From positions 13,517 to 69,499 of the forward strand of contig CAJFCJ010000072.1 of the NCBI GenBank assembly GCA_904063045.1: a stretch of DNA of 55,983 nt, read 5' to 3'. Origin of the DNA: Dimorphilus gyrociliatus (taxonomy: Eukaryota > Annelida > Polychaeta > Dinophilidae). The notes under the pieces are model-generated. The model did no database searches and had not been told where the DNA came from. It saw only the letters and a program-made list of their open reading frames with translations. Both the position numbers and the translations under genes were made by a program. Positions 11,401 to 22,080 of the stretch are shown piece by piece. The first letter of the stretch is position 1. Each line of letters starts with the position of its first letter.

Positions 11401-13775
11401 ATGAATATGGCAGCCATTTTATGAATGTTCTTTTAATGGTTTACAAGATTTTATTAATATATTTTATAAAAAGAAAAACTCTTTACTTTCTATTTTTAAA
11501 AATACAATGTGAAAGTGATGAATTTTTACATAGTATTGTTTCAAAACTTTCAACATTGTCTATTTCATATTGTTCATGTACAGGTAAGAATTCATCTATT
11601 CTTGATTCTTCAACTATTTTCCCATAATTGAAACCAAAATATTTACAAATAACACCAATTTCAAAATATTCAATATATTTAAGAACATGCCAGGAATTTA
11701 TGTATAAAATTTGAAAAACACCTGCCAATTTCTGATATTTTTTATCAATTTCATAAATTGCAGTTGATTCTTTCAAATTATAAAATTGATATTCTATAAT
11801 TAGAGATAAAGAAGAAATGTTTTACAAGATTTTCCTGTTAAGCTATGGCTTCAAAAAGTTGGATAATTGGATTATTACTATTTTTTCCCTGTTTAGTATA
11901 ACAGTAAATTTTAGCTTCATATATTTTTTTTGAAGTTGTCCATCTCATACTACAACTTTTATAACCTGATTTACAATTTCCAATTGTCAATTTCTAGAGA
12001 AAAAAAATATATATTTATTTTCTTGATTTAAAAATTTAAAAAAGTTCAAAAAAAAAAATATTTTGTATTTCTTTTTACATGTCCTTCTCTTCGTTCTGTT
12101 ATAAAAGAACAATTCAATGAATTGGCATTCATTGAAAAAAAGTGACAGACACTTTTACATAACTTTAAAGGAAAGGAATTTTTTTTAAAATGTGGTGTAA
12201 CTAGACCATAGTTTTTTGATTCAAAAAATATTTCATATTCTTTTCCAAACATGGTGAATAGTTGAAAAGATGAATAATTGTTCATATCATGTCTCATAGG
12301 AGTGAGATCTGGGGAGAGGGTGATAGCAAAGAATAAGCAAAAGAAACCAACTATTAATTCAAATCTCATACCATTTAAATAACGAATAGAACAATGAATT
12401 CGTTTGGAGAAACTCCTACTGCCATTTAAAATGTTCATTTTCTCATCAAAATGGATTTTTTTATTGATTTTTTCAGATAAATTTCTTGATATCAGAAATT
12501 CACTTTTTGCACAAAATTTTTTTGTTTTAGCAACATTTCCATAAATTTGAAAATTGGTTACATTTGCTCTAAAATATAATTCAATTTGTTTTATTTTCTT
12601 ATTGAAATTTGCAAAAATATCTGAAAAGCAAAGAGAAATTTGTATATCTTCTCTTTTACACATCAATACCTACATGGAACATGTTTTTTGAAACATTTTA
12701 AACTGATTCCATTAATTATTTCATTTTCATTTCCAGGTTGACTTTTAAAAGTTAAAGTTTCAAAAAAAATAAATCTTTTGTATTTTATTTCACTGGAAAC
12801 AAAACTTACAAATAACAAGTCTTAAAACAGTTTGAAAATATATAATATTTATAATTATTTTCCCATTTGGAATATTTGCCAAGGATAGACAAGAGAAAAG
12901 AGATTATCATAGCCAATTGCAGAACAAATTTGAATCAATATATTAATAGGCAGTTTTTTGAATTGAATATGAAATGTATGTAATGGAATTTTCTTTATTC
13001 TCATCTTTAATACTCCTATATCATATTTATCTTCCACTCTATATGTATGGAAGAATAGTTGAACATCTCTCAAACTTTGTATTCCAGGTACTGCAAAAAG
13101 ATTTTATTGTTGATATTTAATGTGCAAAAGATATAACTACTTTTAAACTCATTTTCACAAGCTGTTGTCACAACTCTAATTCTGTTTGTTTGAGGATAAT
13201 TTAAAATAAAACAATCCATAATGTTTGTATTAAAATCACTGCAAGGTTGAATTATAGGAAAATATTTCTAAAAATAGAAAAAGTATCTTTAAAGTAGAAT
13301 TATTGATTATTTTGGTTGTTTTTTGGAAGATAAGAAACTTTTGATGTAATTATATTTGATTTACAAGTAGAGTTTATTGGTATTTGTTTATTTATATTCC
13401 AACAAATAAATAAACAACATTTATCAATTTCCAATAATCTACTAAAAGCTAAAGGTAATTTTCCATGAGATTTAGTTTCAATGATATATTTCCACTTTTT
13501 TAAATCATCTCAAATTTGGTTGTAATGTTTGAATCAGTTGCATAAGAAATGGAATGAAAATTGTCATATCCCATATTTCCATAAATTATTGATGGAAGTT
13601 GTCTTTGTTCATATTCAAAATGGAGAGAGAACATTTTGTTCTTAAACAAAATCTTTAAATATCCTTCAACATAATGTTCATTTTCATTAATAATATCCAA
13701 AAAATAATTCTTCTCATCTTCAAATATTTCCGCTTTAATTAAATGACAAAACAATAGAAATATTATTGAAATCAT
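8096..13775 (-). CDS. Multidomain 7TM receptor gene with kinase-like C-terminal tail
   Basis: Minus-strand exons from a signal-peptide start at 13775 (MISIIFLLFCHLIKA) to a stop at 8096-8098 can be read as one gene. In order: three SRCR-like modules, a C-type-lectin-like segment, about five LDLa modules, a short LRR block, a hinge, the last 7TM helices, and a degenerate protein-kinase-like domain. Introns are short: 38 bp at 8777-8814 and 53 bp at 8231-8283. A polyadenylation signal (TTTATT on the plus strand near 8083) follows the stop. LDLa plus LRR plus 7TM is the plan of GRL101-type receptors. The SRCR modules and kinase-like tail are unusual. Not every exon junction could be fixed, so this may be two genes or contain broken exons. 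Confidence 0.5.
8570..9310 (-). CDS. LRR-hinge-7TM exons (TM5 to TM7 visible)
   Basis: Exon 9307-8815 begins with LRR-like repeats (LKILKINNCSVKSI, LKYLSIQNSLF) and a hinge ending IHTDYFHYC, like the xTDxxxxC hinge of LGR-type receptors. It then goes directly to a membrane helix (ITILITFLYIKIAFYV), a charged loop, and a second helix (VCTIILVNVLTSIPLAIL) resembling TM5 and TM6. A 38-bp intron leads to exon 8776-8570 with a third helix (IPTFIYLKVLLNLVIFSI) in the TM7 place but without NPxxY. TM1-TM4 are missing between hinge and TM5. Either an ancestral deletion or a decayed gene would explain this. Confidence 0.55.
9311..10560 (-). CDS. LDLa-repeat exons of the receptor
   Basis: Five LDL-receptor class A modules are visible: VCNFKFDCHDKSDELEC (about 10310-10260), CIPEEYVCNNERNC...SDEIC (10000-9920), a Cys-rich segment starting CNEQCVPNFLMNDGKIDC (about 9800-9740), YLCHSKDFCISIEQICDG...DDETEC (9610-9500), and YFKCWNETIYIKLENLCNG...SDELNC (9430-9340). 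Most keep the calcium-binding CxxxxDCxDxSDE signature. Exons are separated by short introns. This block joins the upstream lectin/SRCR-like exons to the LRR exon. Confidence 0.65.
10870..11317 (-). CDS. C-type-lectin-like exon pair
   Basis: The exon starting near 11300 reads DCPTKSALLIYDVCYYTFEY, then ALISEMKEFCKKRNLTY and NSLFVSLFLSS. This resembles the start of a C-type lectin-like domain (Cys, aromatic-rich CYY, AxxxC with an acidic/NxL stretch). It ends at CAAAGTAAAA near 11075 and joins in phase (TTTGTTTCAG near 11018) to an exon with TGGRTISIPPFYNKVL. The canonical carbohydrate-binding residues (EPN, WND) are not seen, so binding function is unknown and the fold call is tentative. Confidence 0.35.
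11483..13775 (-). CDS. Signal peptide and SRCR-like exons
   Basis: The N-terminal exon at 13775-13500 has a hydrophobic signal peptide followed by GYLKILFKNKMFSLHF and NMGYDNFHSISY. The exon at 13073-12855 repeats this layout (GVLKMRIKKIPLHTFHIQF then ICSAIGYDNLFSL). The exon at 11776-11483 does so again (GVFQILYINSWHVL then GVICKYFGFNYG, then ETILCKNSSLSHCIF). The pattern GVhxh...W...hxxCxxhGaxx...C...C is that of scavenger receptor Cys-rich domains, with several Cys missing in the first copy. The exon at 12666-12046 holds another extracellular-looking segment of unknown fold and may include a retained intron. Confidence 0.45.
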
Positions 13776-15255
13776 ATTTTTGGTGTAAAATTCTCTTCTG
13801 AATTGAGAAAAATTTTCATTTTGAATTTTTTTTATTAATTTACTTAAATTTCAAATTAATTTTCCAAAGTGTACATTTATAGATTTAAAATTTTTCAAAT
13901 TGTATTATGTTTCAATTACGATTTTAAAAATTCAAATGAACAGTCGAGTCATCTCAATGTGAGATGATCGCAGACGTCAACCAATCCGAAGTGCAATGGA
14001 AAGGCCTCAGTCTGAGGAAGCTACCTTGTTGATTGTAGCAATTCCTTCTGCAAGGTAAGTATGCTTTCCACTGCCTTACACCATACTTCTATACTTCAAA
14101 ATTAAAAGTTTAACAAAGTTTTTCCATCAAACATTTGGACTAAAGCTTCTATTTCTATGATATAAGCCTATATTAAATTTACCTAGTCAATCAATTTACA
14201 TTCATAAGGATCCTGCTTTCGCCATCTTATTACAAAAGTATGATTTTTTTATCTATAGATGGCGCAACAGTAGAATTAACAGAAGAGTGTATTTTGTGAT
14301 ATTTTCCTTCTTTCAATAGCTGAACACTGTTCATGAGAATTACGTTTTGAATTGGCTTTTTCTGTTTAGATTCACATAAAGGTAAGGTGTCATATAGTAT
14401 ATAACAGTATGCTTTCACATTGACCTTCACCTAATAACTGACTGAATTTGCCATATTTTCTTATTATAGATATAACTATTAGACTGTAAAAATCTCGAAA
14501 CTACTGTAGATGGAGCCACCAATAGTTTACTGTTCATTCTTCTCTATCGAACATAGAGATATTTCTATATTTTTGTAGGGTTTTTTCTAACTAATTGTTA
14601 ATATGCAACTTGTGTAAAATCTGGAGAAGTTGATTGCCTTAGAGGAAATGCTCACTTGTCACCGGAGATGATTATTATCGGGAATGTCCTAAAGATGGCA
14701 GCACTAGTAGAAATTGTAATAAAAAAGGTATTTATATAAGATTGCTGAATTAAAGCAGCTTCTGTTCCAGAAGCGTCTAAGTGTGGAAAAGAATTCAAAG
14801 AATGAAATTGCAGATATCTACTATATGGAAGAAAATACTATTCAAATAGCAACATTCCTATTGATCTATCAAAATTTAATTCTTCCATCACAATAAATAA
14901 AAAAGTTCTATAAGATTATGCACAGTTCCCAAATAATATAAAAGTCACATGATCCTATTTAAAAAAAACATCCAAAGGAAAGGAAAAAGATTGCAATTAT
15001 CAAGAGATCTGAGCGAAAGTTTGCCGACTCTTTCTAACAATTATACAGCGTATACATTAACCCAATCACGTGACTATTTTTTATAACGCAACAAATAGAA
15101 AGACATATAGCGCTGACACGCCTCATCTGCCAAATTAAGATGATAAAGAAAGTTAAAGAGGATGACAGTAAAGTTTGAATTTAGTTTGTATTTATTAAGA
15201 AAACATGCAGAATCAATCAATTTGCCTTATCTTTCATGCAATAATTTTGCAAATT
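13776..15255. other. Intergenic region with possible divergent non-coding exon
   Basis: A patch at 13930-14054 is less AT-rich than its surroundings and ends in a consensus donor (CTGCAAG|GTAAGTATG, exon end 14054). It starts within 200 bp of the start codon of the minus-strand receptor, so it may be the first exon of a divergent transcript. No long ORF is in it. A 66-codon minus-strand ORF (14430-14230) has no recognised domain. The rest shows nothing recognisable. Confidence 0.3.
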
Positions 15256-15561
15256 TTAATGACCTTGACATTTACAATGCACTCCCTTCTTTTCCATATT
15301 AATATATTCAATTATATTTGTTTTCCTTATATTTAAAACTATACCATCATCTTTTTTAAAAAACAGAATATTAATTAGGTCATAAATTATTAATTTTAAG
15401 TTAAATATTGTTCTCTTTTAAAAATTTAATATCTTACCTAAGTACACTTTCAGGTTGGTAACATTCTCTGGAAAATATCCAATGAGCGGGTTTGTACTTT
15501 GTTGTATTGTAATTGTAGGGGTTTCTAATTCATCAAAATCGAAATCTTCCTCTCCAATCAT
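15256..15561 (-). CDS. Small two-exon gene, 72-residue hypothetical protein
   Basis: Exon 1 (15561-15438) starts MIGEEDFDFDELETP and ends at a consensus donor (TTAG|GTAAGAT). Exon 2 (15350-15256) follows an acceptor (TTTAAAAAAG) and ends HCKCQGH-stop. The 87-bp intron is phase 1 and the joined frame is uninterrupted for 72 codons. An AATAAA signal lies about 60-70 bp beyond the stop (TTTATT on the plus strand near 15189). The protein is acidic at its N-terminus, has no signal peptide or membrane helix, and ends in a His/Cys cluster that could bind a metal. I do not recognise the family. Intact structure with all splice and polyadenylation signals makes this a likely real gene. Confidence 0.6.
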
Positions 15562-15639
15562 TTACCAATGTGCCAAAGTACTCAAACAAATAGAACCTTT
15601 CAACTTTGTCCACAATAAATGAAATTTTACCAACAAAAC

Positions 15640-16260
15640 ACCAGTATTTCATTCAAAGAATATTTTATCGAGTAAATGAGTTTCTAGTTCTAAACAACCA
15701 AGTTTAAGCAACCAGCAGACAGTTAAAGAACTGAACTGTCTACTGTTAAATTTGTAGGGTTTATATACTTTTCCAACAGTTGACAGTTCACAGATAAAAA
15801 TATTGACACAAACAAATGTAACAATTTGGATAAAGGAAAAGTTGAAATATACTTCCATATTTGTTACTTTTTCTTTATCTTGGAGAACTGCTGCTCCCTA
15901 TTTTTAGTAGGTTGGAAAGTTGCATAAGATGTAACAATTTTGGTCAGAGTTGGATCGATTCAAAAACACAAAAATAGACAAAGGTCAACTTTACTGCTGT
16001 TCTAATATACCACAAATTATTATTAATAAATTGTTTGTGTAAAATAATTTTCTAAAGTTTCATATCAAACTTTCAACAGAACCTGAGTATTTTCCAAATA
16101 AGATGTGCAATGGATATTCTCAGCTTCTATCTCTAAGCAATAAGCCAGAAGACTAAGCAAGAGTTTTCGAACTTTCCAAACAGTTGAATTTGCCTTTAAT
16201 CGGTTCTATTCATCTGTTAATTTCATAGGGTTTTTATACTCTTTTAGAGGACCATACAGA
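15640..16260. repeat. Unclassified dispersed repeat, two adjacent units
   Basis: Sequence around TTTGTAGGGTTTATATACTT, GACAGTTCACA and GCATAAGATGTAACAATTTT recurs at 41350-41600. The 16070-16260 part (AGTATTTTCCAAATAAGATG, TATCTCTAAGCAA, then GGGTTTTTATACTCTTTT) recurs inverted at 42700-42880. The TATA-like box after a T/G-rich stretch suggests an LTR or a promoter-bearing non-autonomous element. No coding region belongs to it. Confidence 0.5.
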
Positions 16261-17265
16261 CATTTCTTTTGCGAAAGAGGCAATTAAAGAGGCCTATAAA
16301 ACACGATAAAATCGTTGATAGAGGTCATAATCAATGAATTCTTCATGGAGAAATGGATGCAATTGAACGAACAACACGTAAATAATAGAGGTGTTCAAGT
16401 GGTCTTTTTGAATTTACATGAATCCATTCAAATAGATATTGGTGCACGAATTTGTCACGTGACTTATAATTGATGATCTATGTATATTCTAGAAGAGTAA
16501 AAATGATAGAATTAAAATATATAGATATAGCATTAAATCATTCAAGAAAGCATTGTATGTAATAATAGCCATCTTAATTAATTGAAAAAACTTGAACGTT
16601 CAAAATTAATTCAATTACTATAAATAAAAATAGTTTTGTAATGAAAACCTTAAACTTGATATATGATTTCGCAATATTTTTGAAACGACGATAGGCCTAT
16701 GCAAAAATAAAAACATTAAACAATACTTAAGATTATAGATTTGTATTATAAACAAAAGAAAGTCTATTATAAAATTTCTTCCCATCATGAAAAAAATCTG
16801 CAAATTTTGTGATTTTATCATACAATATCCAATAAAACTTAAATCGAAATTATCCAAAGAGGGAGGATTAATTTTTTCTAGTCACATCTTTGGTGTTATT
16901 ACTCAATGATGACTCTAGTAAACATAATGCCTATTGTTCAACAATCTGCCAACATTTCATATTACAAACCACTGAAAATGGCTGCCCTATACATAAATAT
17001 GATAAAGAGGTTTGTTTGTTTGTCATATTTAAAATTTTTCAAATATAGAAAGCATGAATAATGCCATATTTTAAAAAATTGTGATTTTGGTGATGATAAA
17101 TTCAAAAATAGCGAAATTTCTGGCAAGGAACATTTTATAAGAGAATTCAATGCGGAGAAAACGCCGAGACACGCTTCGACTGTCAGGCTATCAATGAGTT
17201 AAATAGTTGTAGTATATCAAAATGTTTGCTTATTTGCCTCTTATAGGAAGAATATACAACTAACT
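16261..17265. other. AT-rich intergenic sequence
   Basis: No gene recognised on either strand. It contains a second ATAGGCCTAT palindrome near 16692. Short minus-strand ORFs (16857-16618, 17150-16962) have no domain pattern. Confidence 0.3.
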
Positions 17266-18078
17266 ATGGAGGCTAAAACGTTTTTTTACATTTGTTTGTA
17301 CCAGTTTTTATTTTTATAACTATTCACGCCTTTTCTACATATAGAGAGTGTAAATACAAAATATGTGATAGTGAAAAAATTTGTTTTGATGAAAGTGATG
17401 AAATTTGTCTTCAAAGGGACAGGCGAGTGGGATAGTAGGAGATTTTAATCCTAATCCAAATCTAATAGGATTTGATAAGACTTATCTTTTGGTTTTTTGG
17501 AATTTTTGGTGTATTTGAAAATCTCTTGTTATTTCTTGTAAGTGTTGACGCATTGTTTGTTTTTACACTCTCTATATGTATATATATAGCAACATTTTCA
17601 CTGGTATGATCATCTGTTTGTACTCTACTTATAACCTTGGAGAGACACCAAGCCGTTGTTTATCCATTGAACAAATCAATTTTTCAAAATACGTCACAAA
17701 TCTATCCAATCTATTCTTCTCTAAAAATGAAATAATAAAAACTGTTAAGAGTGTGACAACTGCAAAAATGATGACTCATTCGCGTAATTTTTCATTCAAT
17801 GGACAATTTTCAAAAAATTCCCTTTTTATGCAAGTAATATAATGAATATTTGCTACTATAAATCTATAAAACCCTCCTTTGTATTTCTTTACAAGCTTCC
17901 TATACAGAAATATATTTTAAACATTGGCGAAATTTATGATAAAACGGAACTCAATGAAAAAATGGACATCTCTTCATTAGGTACATTTGTAAAGAAGCTA
18001 CTGCAAAGGAGACATCAAACATTAGGCCTATTCAATACATTAATTAAATTATTAAGCATTTCCGTGCTTGTACATTGA
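17266..18078 (+). pseudogene. LDLa-containing gene fragment
   Basis: A short start (MEAKTFFYICLYQ) is followed by a hydrophobic run and an LDLa end (ICDSEKICFDESDEIC, 17347-17400). The start codon and the LDLa frame differ by one base, with a run of seven T at 17281-17287 between them, so a homopolymer slip may separate them. A TATATATAG acceptor near 17588 opens 17589-17842. An overlapping frame 17842-18078 continues as a charged, helical sequence of unknown family. The fragment stops where the minus-strand MULE remains begin. It may be the start of another LDLa receptor of the kind seen at 8-14 kb. Confidence 0.4.
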
Positions 18079-18093
18079 TTTCTTAACTTTTTC

Positions 18094-18879
18094 TTATCTT
18101 CTTCTTTGGCATGTTTCCAGTCCATCTTCTCTTTTATGGGAATGGGGTTTTTTTCCAGGATAGAATTGATCTTCCAATTGATTGACACTTGCTGGGCATT
18201 TGTTGTTCTTATTCCTTACACTACATGTCCAAAATGTTTTTGTTGACCTTTTCATCTTTATTGTAAACATATAACCATCATAGGCCAATAGGTCTTTACC
18301 TTTTTTACTCATTCCTTTCAGAATTTTGAAAGTTGGCTCCATATCTACTCTTTTTGATGTTGGAGAATTTATGAAAGAAGTTTCCATCAAATTATTTGAA
18401 TCCTGTGAATGATTTTCTGTTGTGATTTCAATGTTACACCCAATCATTAGATCTGTGCTGTTGTTTTCAACAATAACATCATTATCATCAACATCTGTTC
18501 TCATATTTCTATCACTTTCTTTTTCATTTTCATAAATATCTGGACCATTACCAACAACATCATTCATAGTATTTTGAACTTCATATGTCATCTCTACTTC
18601 CTTTTCCACTTCAGAGTTCACTGTTTTGATTTGACTAGTAGACAGCTGTTGTAAGGTGACCAAACATGTTCTCTTAGAAATATCTTCACAAATATTGCAA
18701 AGAAAGAGATGATTTTCTGTTAATACAATCATTTAAAAAAATTATATATGCTATAAAATTGAATTTAACCTACTTTTCATGCATTTCTTGTGAATTATTA
18801 CCCAATGGTGACATAGTTGACACTTTGCTTTATGCTGTCTTCCAACCATTTTCTCCTTACAATTGTAGCAATATGCCAT
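18094..18879 (-). mobile_element. MULE N-terminal fragment (C4HC3 finger + FLYWCH)
   Basis: Exon 1 from 18879 reads MAYCYNCKEKMVGRQ...CQLCHH...HKKC, the N-terminal Cys finger shared by the MULEs in this window. After a short intron, exon 2 (18732-18094) supplies CNIC, a long acidic linker and a FLYWCH-like finger (FWTCSVRNKNNKCPAS...HSH). The MULE core is missing: the frame ends at 18094 in unrelated sequence, so the copy is 3'-truncated. No inverted tips were found for it. Confidence 0.6.
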
Positions 18880-19198
18880 TATCTATCAGTAAAAAGAGAG
18901 AGTTACCCCAAAATCGCTGCTCAAATATTTTAAAAGAGATTTTACTAATTAAAGTTTTACCTTAAACTGATTCAATTTAAAAGAATTATCAAGAGATATT
19001 CTGGTGTATTGAATTTTTTTGATATTGTGTTGTACTTGTGTAATATCCTTTTCAGATAATATTTGAATCAAACTCTCCTTTGTATGGAACAAAAACAGGA
19101 AATCATAAACAGGAAATAGTTCCTCAACAAAATGGAGAACCTGACATTGCATAATTTTTATTATCACTACAATGTACATACATTATTAATTTTAATTT

Positions 19199-19812
19199 CC
19201 ATGGCCATTTTCCCCTATAGACTTTTTCCACTGTGGACATTTCTCCTGTGGATATTTTCTCTTGTGGACGTTTTCTCCATAAACCGTTAAATCAGTGGGT
19301 GTGCAAATGTTGAGTGTAATATCTGTGTTATTTATATTCCCTAATCCTAAAGTGGAACCCCTCTAGCTATATATCCATCCAAATTACCAAACTAACCCTT
19401 CCATAAAAAGTTATCTGGGTAGGCTATATTTGTAAACAGGTACATTCACACCTGTCCCCAAGTTAAATATTTGTCTTTTAAAAGCCTGCATATGAAAATG
19501 CAAGAACATTTGGCCAAATATATATCTTGATTAGTCATGCTGAAGGTTTGTTTTTAATTATCAGTTTTCTTCTTCAGCTCATGTAACTATAAATGTCAAT
19601 GATGTCAACAACTGTGCAGTAATTAACCATTAAATGTTATATGATAAAATGTTCTTAAATTCAAGTATGTACCTTATTTTACATTTTGTTTTTTGTATTG
19701 ATTGTATGTAATTAAAACTTATGTCAAAATGTAAAAAAATGGGCCTGAATGTCCACAAATGAGCCAAAATGTCCTATGGTGGACCTGAATATCCTGGGCT
19801 GAAATGTTCTGG
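19199..19812. mobile_element. Non-autonomous MULE-type MITE (614 bp)
   Basis: Both ends carry repeats of a GTGGACATT-type motif pointing inward. Left: CTGTGGACATTTCTCC, then TCCTGTGGATATTTTCTC and TTGTGGACG. Right, on the other strand: GGACATTTTGGC and TTGTGGACATTCAGG. The outer ends are similar (CCATGGCCATTT and CCAGAACATTT). The flanks TTTTAATTT (19190-19198) and TTTTAATTC (19813-19821) agree at 8 of 9 bases. No transposase is inside. Confidence 0.55.
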
Positions 19813-19924
19813 TTTTAATTCAAAGTCAGTTGCTTCAACACATAATTCAAGAGATCCTATAGAATGCACTATCAATATAAAATACCATTGTTTTATTATA
19901 TATAACATTGTCTAAGTTTATACA

Positions 19925-20110
19925 TATTGAGAATTATTACAGTAGTGATGCTTCTACTTGATCCACTCAAGAAAAATGTTTGAGTTTAAATAATTTATTC
20001 AAAAATAGATGACTGAGCAAACTAGGTATAAGACAGTTCAGCAGTAGGGTAGATAACAGTTTGCAATAGCGCTTATCCCAATGATGTTTGGATGATCTTC
20101 TCAAGTTAAG
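19925..20110 (-). repeat. Diverged LTR fragment related to the 53.8-kb LTR family
   Basis: The order of short blocks (TTCTACTTGATCCACTCAAG, GTTTAAAT, TTTATT polyadenylation complement, CAGTAGGGTAGATAACAG) parallels the minus orientation of the LTR at 53830-54435. Similarity is much lower than among the three other copies, so this is an older relative. Confidence 0.35.
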
Positions 20111-22080
20111 AGTTAAAGAACCAACAAGGGTTATATATATCTTTTGTGGGAGTCACTGACTAATATTGCTTCAATTTCTTCAGCTGAGAAAATTATTGCC
20201 TTTTCCACTATTTTAGCTGATACTACCTTAACTCCACTTTCATTATTGCTGTTGTTCAGTTCAAGTCCACATTCAATTAATCTTTCATTTTTGTTATCTT
20301 TGTTTTCCCATTTAAACTCAATTTCAATTAAAAAACTCAGAATCTTTAATTGATTGTCTTTGCTGTTGCACCTGGAAGAAGTAAGTAATCTGATGGTTGG
20401 ATAAATTCAAGGGTAAAAGTAGCAAAAGCAAATATTGTAAACAAGAATTTTGTTTGTTAACTTGTTGCTGATGTATACCTGTTGCATTCTTCTTTGAGGG
20501 TGATGATCATATCTGAATGGTGGAGACTAGAGTCATCCTTCATTTCCAATGTTACAACAGATGCCTTGGATTGACACCTTGTTGGCCTATCTGGGCCATA
20601 ACTCAGGAAGGGAAGCAATATTGGATTGGATCCTGTTCACCTATGACCAAACTTTCTTCTATGCTTTCCAATAAGAAGAACAGGATTCTGTCACTCTTTA
20701 TAACCAGTCCCCGGGTCATGCATACTCACAGTAAGGGTATTGGAAACTATTGAGGTTTGCTTGGCAGTGTAGCATTTAGCATGCTCATTCAAGACTTTAC
20801 TTTTACAGGATATAAAATGATATCAACTACTTACAGAAATGCTGAGGAAAATCTTGATTCTGTTCCATCCTTTGACTTGGTATCTCGACTGAAGTGAATT
20901 TTAGCTCTCATATGGGGTGATTATGAGGCAAGTACTTATGTTGGGTAAGATTCTTGATATAGTAGACAGTTTTCTTTGAGAGTTTGTTCTGCAAAATTTG
21001 CAAGAAATTGTAAAAATAAACAGATAAAATTTAGGATAAAATTATCCAGAGATATGGGAACATATACTATCTTCAGACATTATAAGCTTTTCAACATTAC
21101 ACATTTGTCTCTGAGAGTTATGTCTGTTTCATTCTTTGAAAGAACATCAATGCAGTCTGTGTAACCTCTATGAACAGCCCATTAAATGGCCATTTGGTTA
21201 GTTTTACTGTCTTAAACATCAACTGTAACAGCCTTTTAACCTCTGGCTTTGAGTAAACTTTCCAATTTTGTTGCTTTGCCATCCCTGTGTTCCCTCTGTA
21301 GGAAAACAACAAGGTATTGTGTAAAAGTTTCTGGCAACAAATATAAAGCCATTCAAAAATTCTTTGTCCTGGAGATTGAAAAAATTAACACTAACGCCTA
21401 TTGAGGACGAAACCATGGTAGATCTTGAAGGTAGGAAAAATTCAGAAAAAAATTTTTGGAAAATATTTTTGAAAAAATTTCTTCTGATGGAAACTGCTTT
21501 TAATGTTGATTTTGGTGTGTTTTTTCTTTGACTGCTTACCAAAAAGAATTGGGACACTATCAAAGTGATAATTCCATTTCTCTTTTTTGACTTTTGTCAA
21601 GAAGAAAACCTTTACTAACCCTAACACTATGCTATTTGATGAGAGCTAAATTTATATCTTTCTATTGATTATTGTAATTTTAAAATATTTACAAATACTA
21701 ACAATATGTTTAAATATGGCAATGGTTATGTAAATGTTTGAACAAGTGATGAGTTCATTTAACCTCAACCTATGTTGCTGTAGGTTTGACCTTTGGGTTA
21801 GGTTAACACCCCTCTTCCCATTATTTGAACTCCCCTTTGTTTGCAGTCACTCTTAGAGAGATTGAGGGTGAAGAAACAAAACCAGCACCCTATTTGATCA
21901 GTTAAGGCCTAATAGCTGCAAGTGACATTCACAGCCTGATGGAACTATGGCTTCTTAGATGCTTGAGTAATAGCCTACAGCCAAATCCACTCTTTTTTTA
22001 AACCTACTCCCATTGGCCTGGACATTTTAAATAGGGAAGACCTAGCTGGTCCAAGTTCCTGTTTCAAATTTTAGCCAAAC
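20111..22080. other. Unassigned sequence, possibly old retroelement debris
   Basis: Several ORFs of 60-115 codons occur on both strands (for example 20144-20353 plus, 20517-20753 plus, 21563-21219 minus) but none shows a motif I can name. Position next to a diverged LTR suggests degraded retroelement interior. Nothing else recognised. Confidence 0.25.

Noticed and set aside
14230-14430. 66-codon minus-strand ORF as a gene
   Set aside because: No splice partner, domain or polyadenylation signal supporting it.
20111-21640. Retroelement gene in the ORFs at 20-21.6 kb
   Set aside because: Several ORFs of 60-115 codons on both strands but no protease, RT, RNase H, integrase or envelope motif; left as unassigned.
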